Shown in pieces: positions 22,281-35,943 of a stretch of DNA of 64,000 nucleotides. The stretch covers positions 11,108,688-11,172,687 of the forward strand of contig NC_064048.1 of assembly GCF_932526225.1 (NCBI RefSeq). Direction: 5' to 3'. The stretch's first letter is position 1; every line of letters begins with the position of its first letter. The notes beneath the pieces are model-generated. The model was given only the letters and a program-made list of their open reading frames with translations. It ran no database searches and was not told the DNA's origin. The position numbers were made by a program, and so were the translations under genes. Source of the DNA: Nematostella vectensis (taxonomy: Eukaryota > Cnidaria > Anthozoa > Actiniaria > Edwardsiidae).

Positions 22281-23938
22281 GGCCATTGGCCTGGGATCGA
22301 ACCCGGCCTAAAGAACAAAACGGAAACCATACATACGGATTACCCAATCGGTATGGCAGCACAAGGCTTTTACGGAAGGCTGTAAAGAACCCGAAGGCCC
22401 CAAGCACCGATATTTCCGGCGAATATGCTGTACAACACTCTTGCAAGGTATTCCAACCCGCGCATTAATGGGGAGGACAATAACCAGGATCCCAGGCCTG
22501 TAATACGGTTACGCCACGCACAGCTCGCTGAGATATAGGATGAAAAAAAATACAGGTCTATGTGGGCGTTTTGGGTCCCTTGGGGGCTCGCTATGTCGGC
22601 GTGGCATCGTAACGCACGCGGGCGCATTGTCTTTTATTGTGTACAGAATGTCTCTGTCGTTTTTTGCTTTACTTTTAGTTTTGCTTTATTTTTATTATTA
22701 TTTTTTTTTAGTCTTTTTATTTGCAGTTCTATGTACAGTATTTGACCATAGCTATGATAACAATTTTTCAAAATTATTGTAACCAACTATTGTAACCAAT
22801 TATCGCAAACCAACTTGACTGCAAAACACTATTAGACATTTCTTTCATGTGACTGCGAAGTTGACATGTCAACATCTAGAGGGGCTTCACCCAACAAGGA
22901 ATCATGGGGGACCATGAAAGCACGGTGTCGCGGAAAATTTTCCTGCCCCATTTATCAGGAACATCTGTGCAGCCGATGCCCTTAGTTGGATGGGGTGCAC
23001 AGGTGCTTTGGGTATGGCCCTGTAGATGGCACAGTGACCACAAGATGTATCTGAATGAAACTGTATACTTATTTAAAATTTTAAAAACATGTGAGTGTTA
23101 CTTACTTAGTTACAGTAGTTCTTTTGAATATTATTATTTACGTGTATAATTTAGATGAGTAATAAATACTTCTCATTTGTCTCGTAGAGCTCGTATCGTT
23201 CCTCCTAAATAACAAACAAAATAATGTGTGTTATTATCTTGGTGCAAAGGAATCTACAGTAGTTTTGTAATCAAATAATTGTTTTACTATTAACACGCTT
23301 GTTCTTTCAACCAGTTTGTTGGTCTCACAAATAGACTTTTAATAAACTTGTATCCCTCCCCTCTCCACTCATTAAAGGGGCAGCGTCATGGCACTGCGCA
23401 TGTCTGGAGTCAGTGTTTCTTGTAGGCTTTCAATTGTCTACACACAGTTGAACTTTAATAGTTGTCAATGCTTTGTTAAAATAATATTCGATATTTTACT
23501 GAATGTTTATTGACAGTTTGTGGGCATTTCCTTTGAATTTAAGTCTTCCACATGGACCAAAGGCTCTTAGGTCAACATTAGAATTTGACTGAAATTCATT
23601 GTTTCCTGGCCGGAGAGCTATTGCAAAGCTCTTCATCACACTGCACTTTTAAGCATATTCTATGTATGCTTCTTTGTACAAAATGTACCCCTCCTAATAA
23701 AACATTAAAGATCACATAACTTGTTTACTTCCTCGACTCTTTGCTTTTTATTTTTGTTCTCTTACTAGGAAAATATCGAATACAAATAATCAGTAAAGCT
23801 AGCAAGCTCATTTTGCTAGCTGTATATAATGCATATTAAGCCTGTATCTTTAGTATCCTGGATCAGGTAGACGAACCTATGTCACACCACTTTTTTGATG
23901 AGTATTATAAAAAAATACTAAAAAACGTTATCTTGAAC

Positions 23939-23970
<32 letters not shown>

Positions 23971-23987
23971 CCATAGAGAAAAAAAAA
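22281..23987 (+). repeat. Unit 14, type D
   Basis: Length 1,707 bp. It carries the type D T at 23837. The terminal poly(A) is 27 bases, followed by CCATAG. Confidence 0.97.
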
Positions 23988-25646
23988 GGCCATTGGCCTG
24001 GGATCGAACCCGGCCTAAAGAACAAAACGGAAACCATACATACGGATTACCCAATCGGTATGGCAGCACAAGGCTTTTACGGAAGGCTGTAAAGAACCCG
24101 AAGGCCCCAAGCACCGATATTTCCGGCGAATATGCTGTACAACACTCTTGCAAGGTATTCCAACCCGCGCATTAATGGGGAGGACAATAACCAGGATCCC
24201 AGGCCTGTAATACGGTTACGCCACGCACAGCTCGCTGAGATATAGGATGAAAAAAAATACAGGTCTATGTGGGCGTTTTGGGTCCCTTGGGGGCTCGCTA
24301 TGTCGGCGTGGCATCGTAACGCACGCGGGCGCATTGTCTTTTATTGTGTACAGAATGTCTCTGTCGTTTTTTGCTTTACTTTTAGTTTTGCTTTATTTTT
24401 ATTATTATTTTTTTTTTAGTCTTTTTATTTGCAGTTCTATGTACAGTATTTGACCATAGCTATGATAACAATTTTTCAAAATTATTGTAACCAACTATTG
24501 TAACCAATTATCGCAAACCAACTTGACTGCAAAACACTATTAGACATTTCTTTCATGTGACTGCGAAGTTGACATGTCAACATCTAGAGGGGCTTCACCC
24601 AACAAGGAATCATGGGGGACCATGAAAGCACGGTGTCGCGGAAAATTTTCCTGCCCCATTTATCAGGAACATCTGTGCAGCCGATGCCCTTAGTTGGATG
24701 GGGTGCACAGGTGCTTTGGGTATGGCCCTGTAGATGGCACAGTGACCACAAGATGTATCTGAATGAAACTGTATACTTATTTAAAATTTTAAAAACATGT
24801 GAGTGTTACTTACTTAGTTACAGTAGTTCTTTTGAATATTATTATTTACGTGTATAATTAAGATGAGTAATAAATACTTCTCATTTGTCTCGTAGAGCTC
24901 GTATCGTTCCTCCTAAATAACAAACAAAATAATGTGTGTTATTATCTTGGTGCAAAGGAATCTACAGTAGTTTTGTAATCAAATAATTGTTTTACTATTA
25001 ACACGCTTGTTCTTTCAACCAGTTTGTTGGTCTCACAAATAGACTTTTAATAAACTTGTATCCCTCCCCTCTCCACTCATTAAAGGGGCAGCGTCATGGC
25101 ACTGCGCATGTCTGGAGTCAGTGTTTCTTGTAGGCTTTCAATTGTCTACACACAGTTGAACTTTAATAGTTGTCAATGCTTTGTTAAAATAATATTCGAT
25201 ATTTTACTGAATGTTTATTGACAGTTTGTGGGCATTTCCTTTGAATTTAAGTATTCCACATGGACAAAAGGCTCTTAGGTCAACATTAGAATTTGACTGA
25301 AATTCATTGTTTCCTGGCCGGAGAGCTATTGCAAAGCTCTTCATCACACTGCACTTTTAAGCATATTCTATGTATGCTTCTTTGTACAAAATGTACCCCT
25401 CCTAATAAAACATTAAAGATCACATAACTTGTTTACTTCCTCGACTCTTTGCTTTTTATTTTTGTTCTCTTACTAGGAAAATATCGAATACAAATAATCA
25501 GTAAAGCTAGCAAGCTCATTTTGCTAGCTGTATATAATGCATATCAAGCCTGTATCTTTAGTATCCTGGATCAGGTAGACGAACCTATGTCACACCACTT
25601 TTTTGATGAGTATTATAAAAAAATACTAAAAAACGTTATCTTGAAC

Positions 25647-25684
<38 letters not shown>

Positions 25685-25699
25685 ATAGAGAAAAAAAAA
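23988..25699 (+). repeat. Unit 15, type E
   Basis: Length 1,712 bp. It has the T10 tract, AATTAAG and the paired A markers. The terminal poly(A) is 32 bases, followed by CATAG. Confidence 0.97.
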
Positions 25700-27357
25700 G
25701 GCCATTGGCCTGGGATCGAACCCGGCCTAAAGAACAAAACGGAAACCATACATACGGATTACCCAATCGGTATGGCAGCACAAGGCTTTTACGGAAGGCT
25801 GTAAAGAACCCGAAGGCCCCAAGCACCGATATTTCCGGCGAATATGCTGTACAACACTCTTGCAAGGTATTCCAACCCGCGCATTAATGGGGAGGACAAT
25901 AACCAGGATCCCAGGCCTGTAATACGGTTACGCCACGCACAGCTCGCTGAGATATAGGATGAAAAAAAATACAGGTCTATGTGGGCGTTTTGGGTCCCTT
26001 GGGGGCTCGCTATGTCGGCGTGGCATCGTAACGCACGCGGGCGCATTGTCTTTTATTGTGTACAGAATGTCTCTGTCGTTTTTTGCTTTACTTTTAGTTT
26101 TGCTTTATTTTTATTATTATTTTTTTTTAGTCTTTTTATTTGCAGTTCTATGTACAGTATTTGACCATAGCTATGATAACAATTTTTCAAAATTATTGTA
26201 ACCAACTATTGTAACCAATTATCGCAAACCAACTTGACTGCAAAACACTATTAGACATTTCTTTCATGTGACTGCGAAGTTGACATGTCAACATCTAGAG
26301 GGGCTTCACCCAACAAGGAATCATGGGGGACCATGAAAGCACGGTGTCGCGGAAAATTTTCCTGCCCCATTTATCAGGAACATCTGTGCAGCCGATGCCC
26401 TTAGTTGGATGGGGTGCACAGGTGCTTTGGGTATGGCCCTGTAGATGGCACAGTGACCACAAGATGTATCTGAATGAAACTGTATACTTATTTAAAATTT
26501 TAAAAACATGTGAGTGTTACTTACTTAGTTACAGTAGTTCTTTTGAATATTATTATTTACGTGTATAATTTAGATGAGTAATAAATACTTCTCATTTGTC
26601 TCGTAGAGCTCGTATCGTTCCTCCTAAATAACAAACAAAATAATGTGTGTTATTATCTTGGTGCAAAGGAATCTACAGTAGTTTTGTAATCAAATAATTG
26701 TTTTACTATTAACACGCTTGTTCTTTCAACCAGTTTGTTGGTCTCACAAATAGACTTTTAATAAACTTGTATCCCTCCCCTCTCCACTCATTAAAGGGGC
26801 AGCGTCATGGCACTGCGCATGTCTGGAGTCAGTGTTTCTTGTAGGCTTTCAATTGTCTACACACAGTTGAACTTTAATAGTTGTCAATGCTTTGTTAAAA
26901 TAATATTCGATATTTTACTGAATGTTTATTGACAGTTTGTGGGCATTTCCTTTGAATTTAAGTCTTCCACATGGACCAAAGGCTCTTAGGTCAACATTAG
27001 AATTTGACTGAAATTCATTGTTTCCTGGCCGGAGAGCTATTGCAAAGCTCTTCATCACACTGCACTTTTAAGCATATTCTATGTATGCTTCTTTGTACAA
27101 AATGTACCCCTCCTAATAAAACATTAAAGATCACATAACTTGTTTACTTCCTCGACTCTTTGCTTTTTATTTTTGTTCTCTTACTAGGAAAATATCGAAT
27201 ACAAATAATCAGTAAAGCTAGCAAGCTCATTTTGCTAGCTGTATATAATGCATATCAAGCCTGTATCTTTAGTATCCTGGATCAGGTAGACGAACCTATG
27301 TCACACCACTTTTTTGATGAGTATTATAAAAAAATACTAAAAAACGTTATCTTGAAC

Positions 27358-27393
<36 letters not shown>

Positions 27394-27408
27394 ATAGAGA
27401 AAAAAAAA
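25700..27408 (+). repeat. Unit 16, type C
   Basis: Length 1,709 bp, consensus at the markers. The terminal poly(A) is 30 bases, followed by CATAG. Confidence 0.97.
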
Positions 27409-29065
27409 GGCCATTGGCCTGGGATCGAACCCGGCCTAAAGAACAAAACGGAAACCATACATACGGATTACCCAATCGGTATGGCAGCACAAGGCTTTTA
27501 CGGAAGGCTGTAAAGAACCCGAAGGCCCCAAGCACCGATATTTCCGGCGAATATGCTGTACAACACTCTTGCAAGGTATTCCAACCCGCGCATTAATGGG
27601 GAGGACAATAACCAGGATCCCAGGCCTGTAATACGGTTACGCCACGCACAGCTCGCTGAGATATAGGATGAAAAAAAATACAGGTCTATGTGGGCGTTTT
27701 GGGTCCCTTGGGGGCTCGCTATGTCGGCGTGGCATCGTAACGCACGCGGGCGCATTGTCTTTTATTGTGTACAGAATGTCTCTGTCGTTTTTTGCTTTAC
27801 TTTTAGTTTTGCTTTATTTTTATTATTATTTTTTTTAGTCTTTTTATTTGCAGTTCTATGTACAGTATTTGACCATAGCTATGATAACAATTTTTCAAAA
27901 TTATTGTAACCAACTATTGTAACCAATTATCGCAAACCAACTTGACTGCAAAACACTATTAGACATTTCTTTCATGTGACTGCGAAGTTGACATGTCAAC
28001 ATCTAGAGGGGCTTCACCCAACAAGGAATCATGGGGGACCATGAAAGCACGGTGTCGCGGAAAATTTTCCTGCCCCATTTATCAGGAACATCTGTGCAGC
28101 CGATGCCCTTAGTTGGATGGGGTGCACAGGTGCTTTGGGTATGGCCCTGTAGATGGCACAGTGACCACAAGATGTATCTGAATGAAACTGTATACTTATT
28201 TAAAATTTTAAAAACATGTGAGTGTTACTTACTTAGTTACAGTAGTTCTTTTGAATATTATTATTTACGTGTATAATTTAGATGAGTAATAAATACTTCT
28301 CATTTGTCTCGTAGAGCTCGTATCGTTCCTCCTAAATAACAAACAAAATAATGTGTGTTATTATCTTGGTGCAAAGGAATCTACAGTAGTTTTGTAATCA
28401 AATAATTGTTTTACTATTAACACGCTTGTTCTTTCAACCAGTTTGTTGGTCTCACAAATAGACTTTTAATAAACTTGTATCCCTCCCCTCTCCACTCATT
28501 AAAGGGGCAGCGTCATGGCACTGCGCATGTCTGGAGTCAGTGTTTCTTGTAGGCTTTCAATTGTCTACACACAGTTGAACTTTAATAGTTGTCAATGCTT
28601 TGTTAAAATAATATTCGATATTTTACTGAATGTTTATTGACAGTTTGTGGGCATTTCCTTTGAATTTAAGTCTTCCACATGGACCAAAGGCTCTTAGGTC
28701 AACATTAGAATTTGACTGAAATTCATTGTTTCCTGGCCGGAGAGCTATTGCAAAGCTCTTCATCACACTGCACTTTTAAGCATATTCTATGTATGCTTCT
28801 TTGTACAAAATGTACCCCTCCTAATAAAACATTAAAGATCACATAACTTGTTTACTTCCTCGACTCTTTGCTTTTTATTTTTGTTCTCTTACTAGGAAAA
28901 TATCGAATACAAATAATCAGTAAAGCTAGCAAGCTCATTTTGCTAGCTGTATATAATGCATATTAAGCCTGTATCTTTAGTATCCTGGATCAGGTAGACG
29001 AACCTATGTCACACCACTTTTTTGATGAGTATTATAAAAAAATACTAAAAAACGTTATCTTGAAC

Positions 29066-29097
<32 letters not shown>

Positions 29098-29114
29098 CCA
29101 TAGAGAAAAAAAAA
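27409..29114 (+). repeat. Unit 17, type D
   Basis: Length 1,706 bp. It carries the type D T at 28964 and a shortened T8 tract. The terminal poly(A) is 27 bases, followed by CCATAG. It is the last unit of the A-E zone. Confidence 0.97.
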
Positions 29115-30820
29115 GGCCATTGGCCTGGGATCGAACCCGGCCTAAAGAACAAAACGGAAACCATACATACGGATTACCCAATCGGTATGGCAGCACAAGG
29201 CTTTTACGGAAGGCTGTAAAGAACCCGAAGGCCCCAAGCACCGATATTTCCGGCGAATATGCTGTACAACACTCTTGCAAGGTATTCCAACCCGCGCATT
29301 AATGGGGAGGACAATAACCAGGATCCCAGGCCTGTAATACGGTTACGCCACGCACAGCTCGCTGAGATATAGGATGAAAAAAAATACAGGTCTATGTGGG
29401 CGTTTTGGGTCCCTTGGGGGCTCGCTATGTCGGCGTGGCATCGTAACGCACGCGGGCGCATTGTCTTTTATTGTGTACAGAATGTCTCTGTCGTTTTTTG
29501 CTTTACTTTTAGTTTTGCTTTATTTTTATTATTATTTTTTTTTTAGTCTTTTTATTTGCAGTTCTATGTACAGTATTTGACCATAGCTATGATAACAATT
29601 TTTCAAAATTATTGTAACCAACTATTGTAACCAATTATCGCAAACCAACTTGACTGCAAAACACTATTAGACATTTCTTTCATGTGACTGCGAAGTTGAC
29701 ATGTCAACATCTAGAGGGGCTTCACCCAACAAGGAATCATGGGGGACCATGAAAGCACGGTGTCGCGGAAAATTTTCCTGCCCCATTTATCAGGAACATC
29801 TGTGCAGCCGATGCCCTTAGTTGGATGGGGTGCACAGGTGCTTTGGGTATGGCCCTGTAGATGGCACAGTGACCACAAGATGTATCTGAATGAAACTGTA
29901 TACTTATTTAAAATTTTAAAAACATGTGAGTGTTACTTACTTAGTTACAGTAGTTCTTTTGAATATTATTATTTACGTGTATAATTAAGATGAGTAATAA
30001 ATACTTCTCATTTGTCTCGTAGAGCTCGTATCGTTCCTCCTAAATAACAAACAAAATAATGTGTGTTATTATCTTGGTGCAAAGGAATCTACAGTAGTTT
30101 TGTAATCAAATAATTGTTTTACTATTAACACGCTTGTTCTTTCAACCAGTTTGTTGGTCTCACAAATAGACTTTTAATAAACTTGTATCCCTCCCCTCTC
30201 CACTCATTAAAGGGGCAGCGTCATGGCACTGCGCATGTCTGGAGTCAGTGTTTCTTGTAGGCTTTCAATTGTCTACACACAGTTGAACTTTAATAAATGT
30301 CAATGCTTTGTTAAAATAATATTCGATATTTTACTGAATGTTTATTGACAGTTTGTGGGCATTTCCTTTGAATTTAAGTCTTCCACATGGACCAAAGGCT
30401 CTTAGGTCAACATTAGAATTTGACTGAAATTCATTGTTTCTTTGCCGGAGAGCTATTGCAAAGCTCTTCATCACACTGCACTTTTAAGCATATTCTATGT
30501 ATGCTTCTTTGTACAGAATGTACCCCTCCTAATAAAACATTAAAGATCACATAACTTGTTTACTTCCTCGACTCTTTGCTTTTTATTTTTGTTCTCTTAC
30601 TAGGAAAATATCAAATACAAATAATCAGTAAAGCTAGCAAGCTCATTTTGCTAGCTGTATATAATGCATATCAAGCCTGTATCTTTAGTATCCTGGATCA
30701 GGTAGACGAACCTATGTCACACCACTTTTTTGATGAGTATTATAAAAAAAAAACTAAAAAACGTTATCTTGAACTGTGTAAAAAAAAAAAAAAAAAAAAA
30801 AAACCATAGAGAAAAAAAAA
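29115..30820 (+). repeat. Unit 18, type F1 (E-like 5' part, F-like 3' part)
   Basis: Length 1,706 bp. The first half has the type E markers T10 and AATTAAG. The second half lacks the E pair at 1328 and 1341 and instead has TTGCCGG, ACAGAATG and ATCAAATAC, plus an A10 run before CTAAA. A private two-base change lies at 30296-30297, and GTTTCTTTG differs from the other F units by one more base. The terminal poly(A) is 24 bases, followed by CCATAG. Confidence 0.95.
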
Positions 30821-32478
30821 GGCCATTGGCCTGGGATCGAACCCGGCCTAAAGAACAAAACGGAAACCATACATACGGATTACCCAATCGGTATGGCAGC
30901 ACAAGGCTTTTACGGAAGGCTGTAAAGAACCCGAAGGCCCCAAGCACCGATATTTCCGGCGAATATGCTGTACAACACTCTTGCAAGGTATTCCAACCCG
31001 CGCATTAATGGGGAGGACAATAACCAGGATCCCAGGCCTGTAATACGGTTACGCCACGCACAGCTCGCTGAGATATAGGATGAAAAAAAATACAGGTCTA
31101 TGTGGGCGTTTTGGGTCCCTTGGGGGCTCGCTATGTCGGCGTGGCATCGTAACGCACGCGGGCGCATTGTCTTTTATTGTGTACAGAATGTCTCTGTCGT
31201 TTTTTGCTTTACTTTTAGTTTTGCTTTATTTTTATTATTATTTTTTTTTAGTCTTTTTATTTGCAGTTCTATGTACAGTATTTGACCATAGCTATGATAA
31301 CAATTTTTCAAAATTATTGTAACCAACTATTGTAACCAATTATCGCAAACCAACTTGACTGCAAAACACTATTAGACATTTCTTTCATGTGACTGCGAAG
31401 TTGACATGTCAACATCTAGAGGGGCTTCACCCAACAAGGAATCATGGGGGACCATGAAAGCACGGTGTCGCGGAAAATTTTCCTGCCCCATTTATCAGGA
31501 ACATCTGTGCAGCCGATGCCCTTAGTTGGATGGGGTGCACAGGTGCTTTGGGTATGGCCCTGTAGATGGCACAGTGACCACAAGATGTATCTGAATGAAA
31601 CTGTATACTTATTTAAAATTTTAAAAACATGTGAGTGTTACTTACTTAGTTACAGTAGTTCTTTTGAATATTATTATTTACGTGTATAATTAAGATGAGT
31701 AATAAATACTTCTCATTTGTCTCGTAGAGCTCGTATCGTTCCTCCTAAATAACAAACAAAATAATGTGTGTTATTATCTTGGTGCAAAGGAATCTACAGT
31801 AGTTTTGTAATCAAATAATTGTTTTACTATTAACACGCTTGTTCTTTCAACCAGTTTGTTGGTCTCACAAATAGACTTTTAATAAACTTGTATCCCTCCC
31901 CTCTCCACTCATTAAAGGGGCAGCGTCATGGCACTGCGCATGTCTGGAGTCAGTGTTTCTTGTAGGCTTTCAATTGTCTACACACAGTTGAACTTTAATA
32001 GTTGTCAATGCTTTGTTAAAATAATATTCGATATTTTACTGAATGTTTATTGACAGTTTGTGGGCATTTCCTTTGAATTTAAGTCTTCCACATGGACCAA
32101 AGGCTCTTAGGTCAACATTAGAATTTGACTGAAATTCATTGTTTCCTTGCCGGAGAGCTATTGCAAAGCTCTTCATCACACTGCACTTTTAAGCATATTC
32201 TATGTATGCTTCTTTGTACAGAATGTACCCCTCCTAATAAAACATTAAAGATCACATAACTTGTTTACTTCCTCGACTCTTTGCTTTTTATTTTTGTTCT
32301 CTTACTAGGAAAATATCAAATACAAATAATCAGTAAAGCTAGCAAGCTCATTTTGCTAGCTGTATATAATGCATATCAAGCCTGTATCTTTAGTATCCTG
32401 GATCAGGTAGACGAACCTATGTCACACCACTTTTTTGATGAGTATTATAAAAAAATACTAAAAAACGTTATCTTGAAC

Positions 32479-32513
<35 letters not shown>

Positions 32514-32528
32514 ATAGAGAAAAAAAAA
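30821..32528 (+). repeat. Unit 19, type F2
   Basis: Length 1,708 bp. It has AATTAAG, CCTTGCC, ACAGAATG and ATCAAATAC with the normal A7 before TACTAAA. The terminal poly(A) is 28 bases, followed by CCATAG. Confidence 0.96.
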
Positions 32529-34186
32529 GGCCATTGGCCTGGGATCGAACCCGGCCTAAAGAACAAAACGGAAACCATACATACGGATTACCCAATCGGT
32601 ATGGCAGCACAAGGCTTTTACGGAAGGCTGTAAAGAACCCGAAGGCCCCAAGCACCGATATTTCCGGCGAATATGCTGTACAACACTCTTGCAAGGTATT
32701 CCAACCCGCGCATTAATGGGGAGGACAATAACCAGGATCCCAGGCCTGTAATACGGTTACGCCACGCACAGCTCGCTGAGATATAGGATGAAAAAAATAC
32801 AGGTCTATGTGGGCGTTTTGGGTCCCTTGGGGGCTCGCTATGTCGGCGTGGCATCGTAACGCACGCGGGCGCATTGTCTTTTATTGTGTACAGAATGTCT
32901 CCGTCGTTTTTTGCTTTACTTTTAGTTTTGCTTTATTTTTATTATTATTTTTTTTTTAGTCTTTTTATTTGCAGTTCTATGTACAGTATTTGACCATAGC
33001 TATGATAACAATTTTTCAAAATTATTGTAACCAACTATTGTAACCAATTATCGCAAACCAACTTGACTGCAAAACACTATTAGACATTTCTTTCATGTGA
33101 CTGCGAAGTTGACATGTCAACATCTAGAGGGGCTTCACCCAACAAGGAATCATGGGGGACCATGAAAGCACGGTGTCGCGGAAAATTTTCCTGCCCCATT
33201 TATCAGGAACATCTGTGCAGCCGATGCCCTTAGTTGGATGGGGTGCACAGGTGCTTTGGGTATGGCCCTGTAGATGGCACAGTGACCACAAGATGTATCT
33301 GAATGAAACTGTATACTTATTTAAAATTTTAAAAACATGTGAGTGTTACTTACTTAGTTACAGTAGTTCTTTTGAATATTATTATTTACGTGTATAATTT
33401 AGATGAGTAATAAATACTTCTCGTTTGTCTCGTAGAGCTCGTATCGTTCCTCCTAAATAACAAACAAAATAATGTGTGTTATTATCTTGGTGCAAAGGAA
33501 TCTACAGTAGTTTTGTAATCAAATAATTGTTTTACTATTAACACGCTTGTTCTTTCAACCAGTTTGTTGGTCTCACAAATAGACTTTTAATAAACTTGTA
33601 TCCCTCCCCTCTCCACTCATTAAAGGGGCAGCGTCATGGCACTGCGCATGTCTGGAGTCAGTGTTTCTTGTAGGCTTTCAATTGTCTACACACAGTTGAA
33701 CTTTAATAGTTGTCAATGCTTTGTTAAAATAATATTCGATATTTTACTGAATGTTTATTGACAGTTTGTGGGCATTTCCTTTGAATTTAAGTCTTCCACA
33801 TGGACCAAAGGCTCTTAGGTCAACATTAGAATTTGACTGAAATTCATTGTTTCCTGGCCGGAGAGCTATTGCAAAGCTCTTCATCACACTGCACTTTTAA
33901 GCATATTCTATGTATGCTTCTTTGTACAAAATGTACCCCTCCTAATAAAACATTAAAGATCACATAACTTGTTTACTTCCTCGACTCTTTGCTTTTTATT
34001 TTTGTTCTCTTACTAGGAAAATATCGAATACAAATAATCAGTAAAGCTAGCAAGCTCATTTTGCTAGCTGTATATAATGCATATCAAGCCTGTATCTTTA
34101 GTATCCTGGATCAGGTAGACGAACCTATGTCACACCACTTTTTTGATGAGTATTATAAAAAAATACTAAAAAACGTTATCTTGAAC

Positions 34187-34220
<34 letters not shown>

Positions 34221-34236
34221 CATAGAGAAAAAAAAA
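32529..34236 (+). repeat. Unit 20, type G
   Basis: Length 1,708 bp. Markers shared with unit 24 are an A7 instead of A8 after GGATG and TCTCCGTCG (C at the 438-equivalent). It also has a T10 tract and a private TCTCGTTTG. The terminal poly(A) is 29 bases, followed by CATAG. Confidence 0.96.
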
Positions 34237-35894
34237 GGCCATTGGCCTGGGATCGAACCCGGCCTAAAGAACAAAACGGAAACCATACATACGGATTACC
34301 CAATCGGTATGGCAGCACAAGGCTTTTACGGAAGGCTGTAAAGAACCCGAAGGCCCCAAGCACCGATATTTCCGGCGAATATGCTGTACAACACTCTTGC
34401 AAGGTATTCCAACCCGCGCATTAATGGGGAGGACAATAACCAGGATCCCAGGCCTGTAATACGGTTACGCCACGCACAGCTCGCTGAGATATAGGATGAA
34501 AAAAAATACAGGTCTATGTGGGCGTTTTGGGTCCCTTGGGGGCTCGCTATGTCGGCGTGGCATCGTAACGCACGCGGGCGCATTGTCTTTTATTGTGTAC
34601 AGAATGTCTCTGTCGTTTTTTGCTTTACTTTTAGTTTTGCTTTATTTTTATTATTTTTTTTTTTTAGTCTTTTTATTTGCAGTTCTATGTACAGTATTTG
34701 ACCATAGCTATGATAACAATTTTTCAAAATTATTGTAACCAACTATTGTAACCAATTATCGCAAACCAACTTGACTGCAAAACACTATTAGACATTTCTT
34801 TCATGTGACTGCGAAGTTGACATGTCAACATCTAGAGGGGCTTCACCCAACAAGGAATCATGGGGGACCATGAAAGCACGGTGTCGCGGAAAATTTTCCT
34901 GCCCCATTTATCAGGAACATCTGTGCAGCCGATGCCCTTAGTTGGATGGGGTGCACAGGTGCTTTGGGTATGGCCCTGTAGATGGCACAGTGACCACAAG
35001 ATGTATCTGAATGAAACTGTATACTTATTTAAAATTTTAAAAACATGTGAGTGTTACTTACTTAGTTACAGTAGTTCTTTTGAATATTATTATTTACGTG
35101 TATAATTTAGATGAGTAATAAATACTTCTCATTTGTCTCGTAGAGCTCGTATCGTTCCTCCTAAATAACAAACAAAATAATGTGTGTTATTATCTTGGTG
35201 CAAAGGAATCTACAGTAGTTTTGTAATCAAATAATTGTTTTACTATTAACACGCTTGTTCTTTCAACCAGTTTGTTGGTCTCACAAATAGACTTTTAATA
35301 AACTTGTATCCCTCCCCTCTCCACTCATTAAAGGGGCAGCGTCATGGCACTGCGCATGTCTGGAGTCAGTGTTTCTTGTAGGCTTTCAATTGTCTACACA
35401 CAGTTGAACTTTAATAGTTGTCAATGCTTTGTTAAAATAATATTCGATATTTTACTGAATGTTTATTGACAGTTTGTGGGCATTTCCTTTGAATTTAAGT
35501 CTTCCACATGGACCAAAGGCTCTTAGGTCAACATTAGAATTTGACTGAAATTCATTGTTTCCTGGCCGGAGAGCTATTGCAAAGCTCTTCATCACACTGC
35601 ACTTTTAAGCATATTCTATGTATGCTTCTTTGTACAAAATGTACCCCTCCTAATAAAACATTAAAGATCACATAACTTGTTTACTTCCTCGACTCTTTGC
35701 TTTTTATTTTTGTTCTCTTACTAGGAAAATATCGAATACAAATAATCAGTAAAGCTAGCAAGCTCATTTTGCTAGCTGTATATAATGCATATCAAGCCTG
35801 TATCTTTAGTATCCTGGATCAGGTAGACGAACCTATGTCACACCACTTTTTTGATGAGTATTATAAAAAATTACTAAAAAACGTTATCTTGAAC

Positions 35895-35926
<32 letters not shown>

Positions 35927-35943
35927 CCATAGAGAAAAAAAAA
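34237..35943 (+). repeat. Unit 21, type H
   Basis: Length 1,707 bp. The T tract is 12 bases because the last A of the ATTATTATT run has become T, a change also seen in unit 35. TTACTAAA replaces TACTAAA near the end. The terminal poly(A) is 27 bases, followed by CCATAG. Confidence 0.95.
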
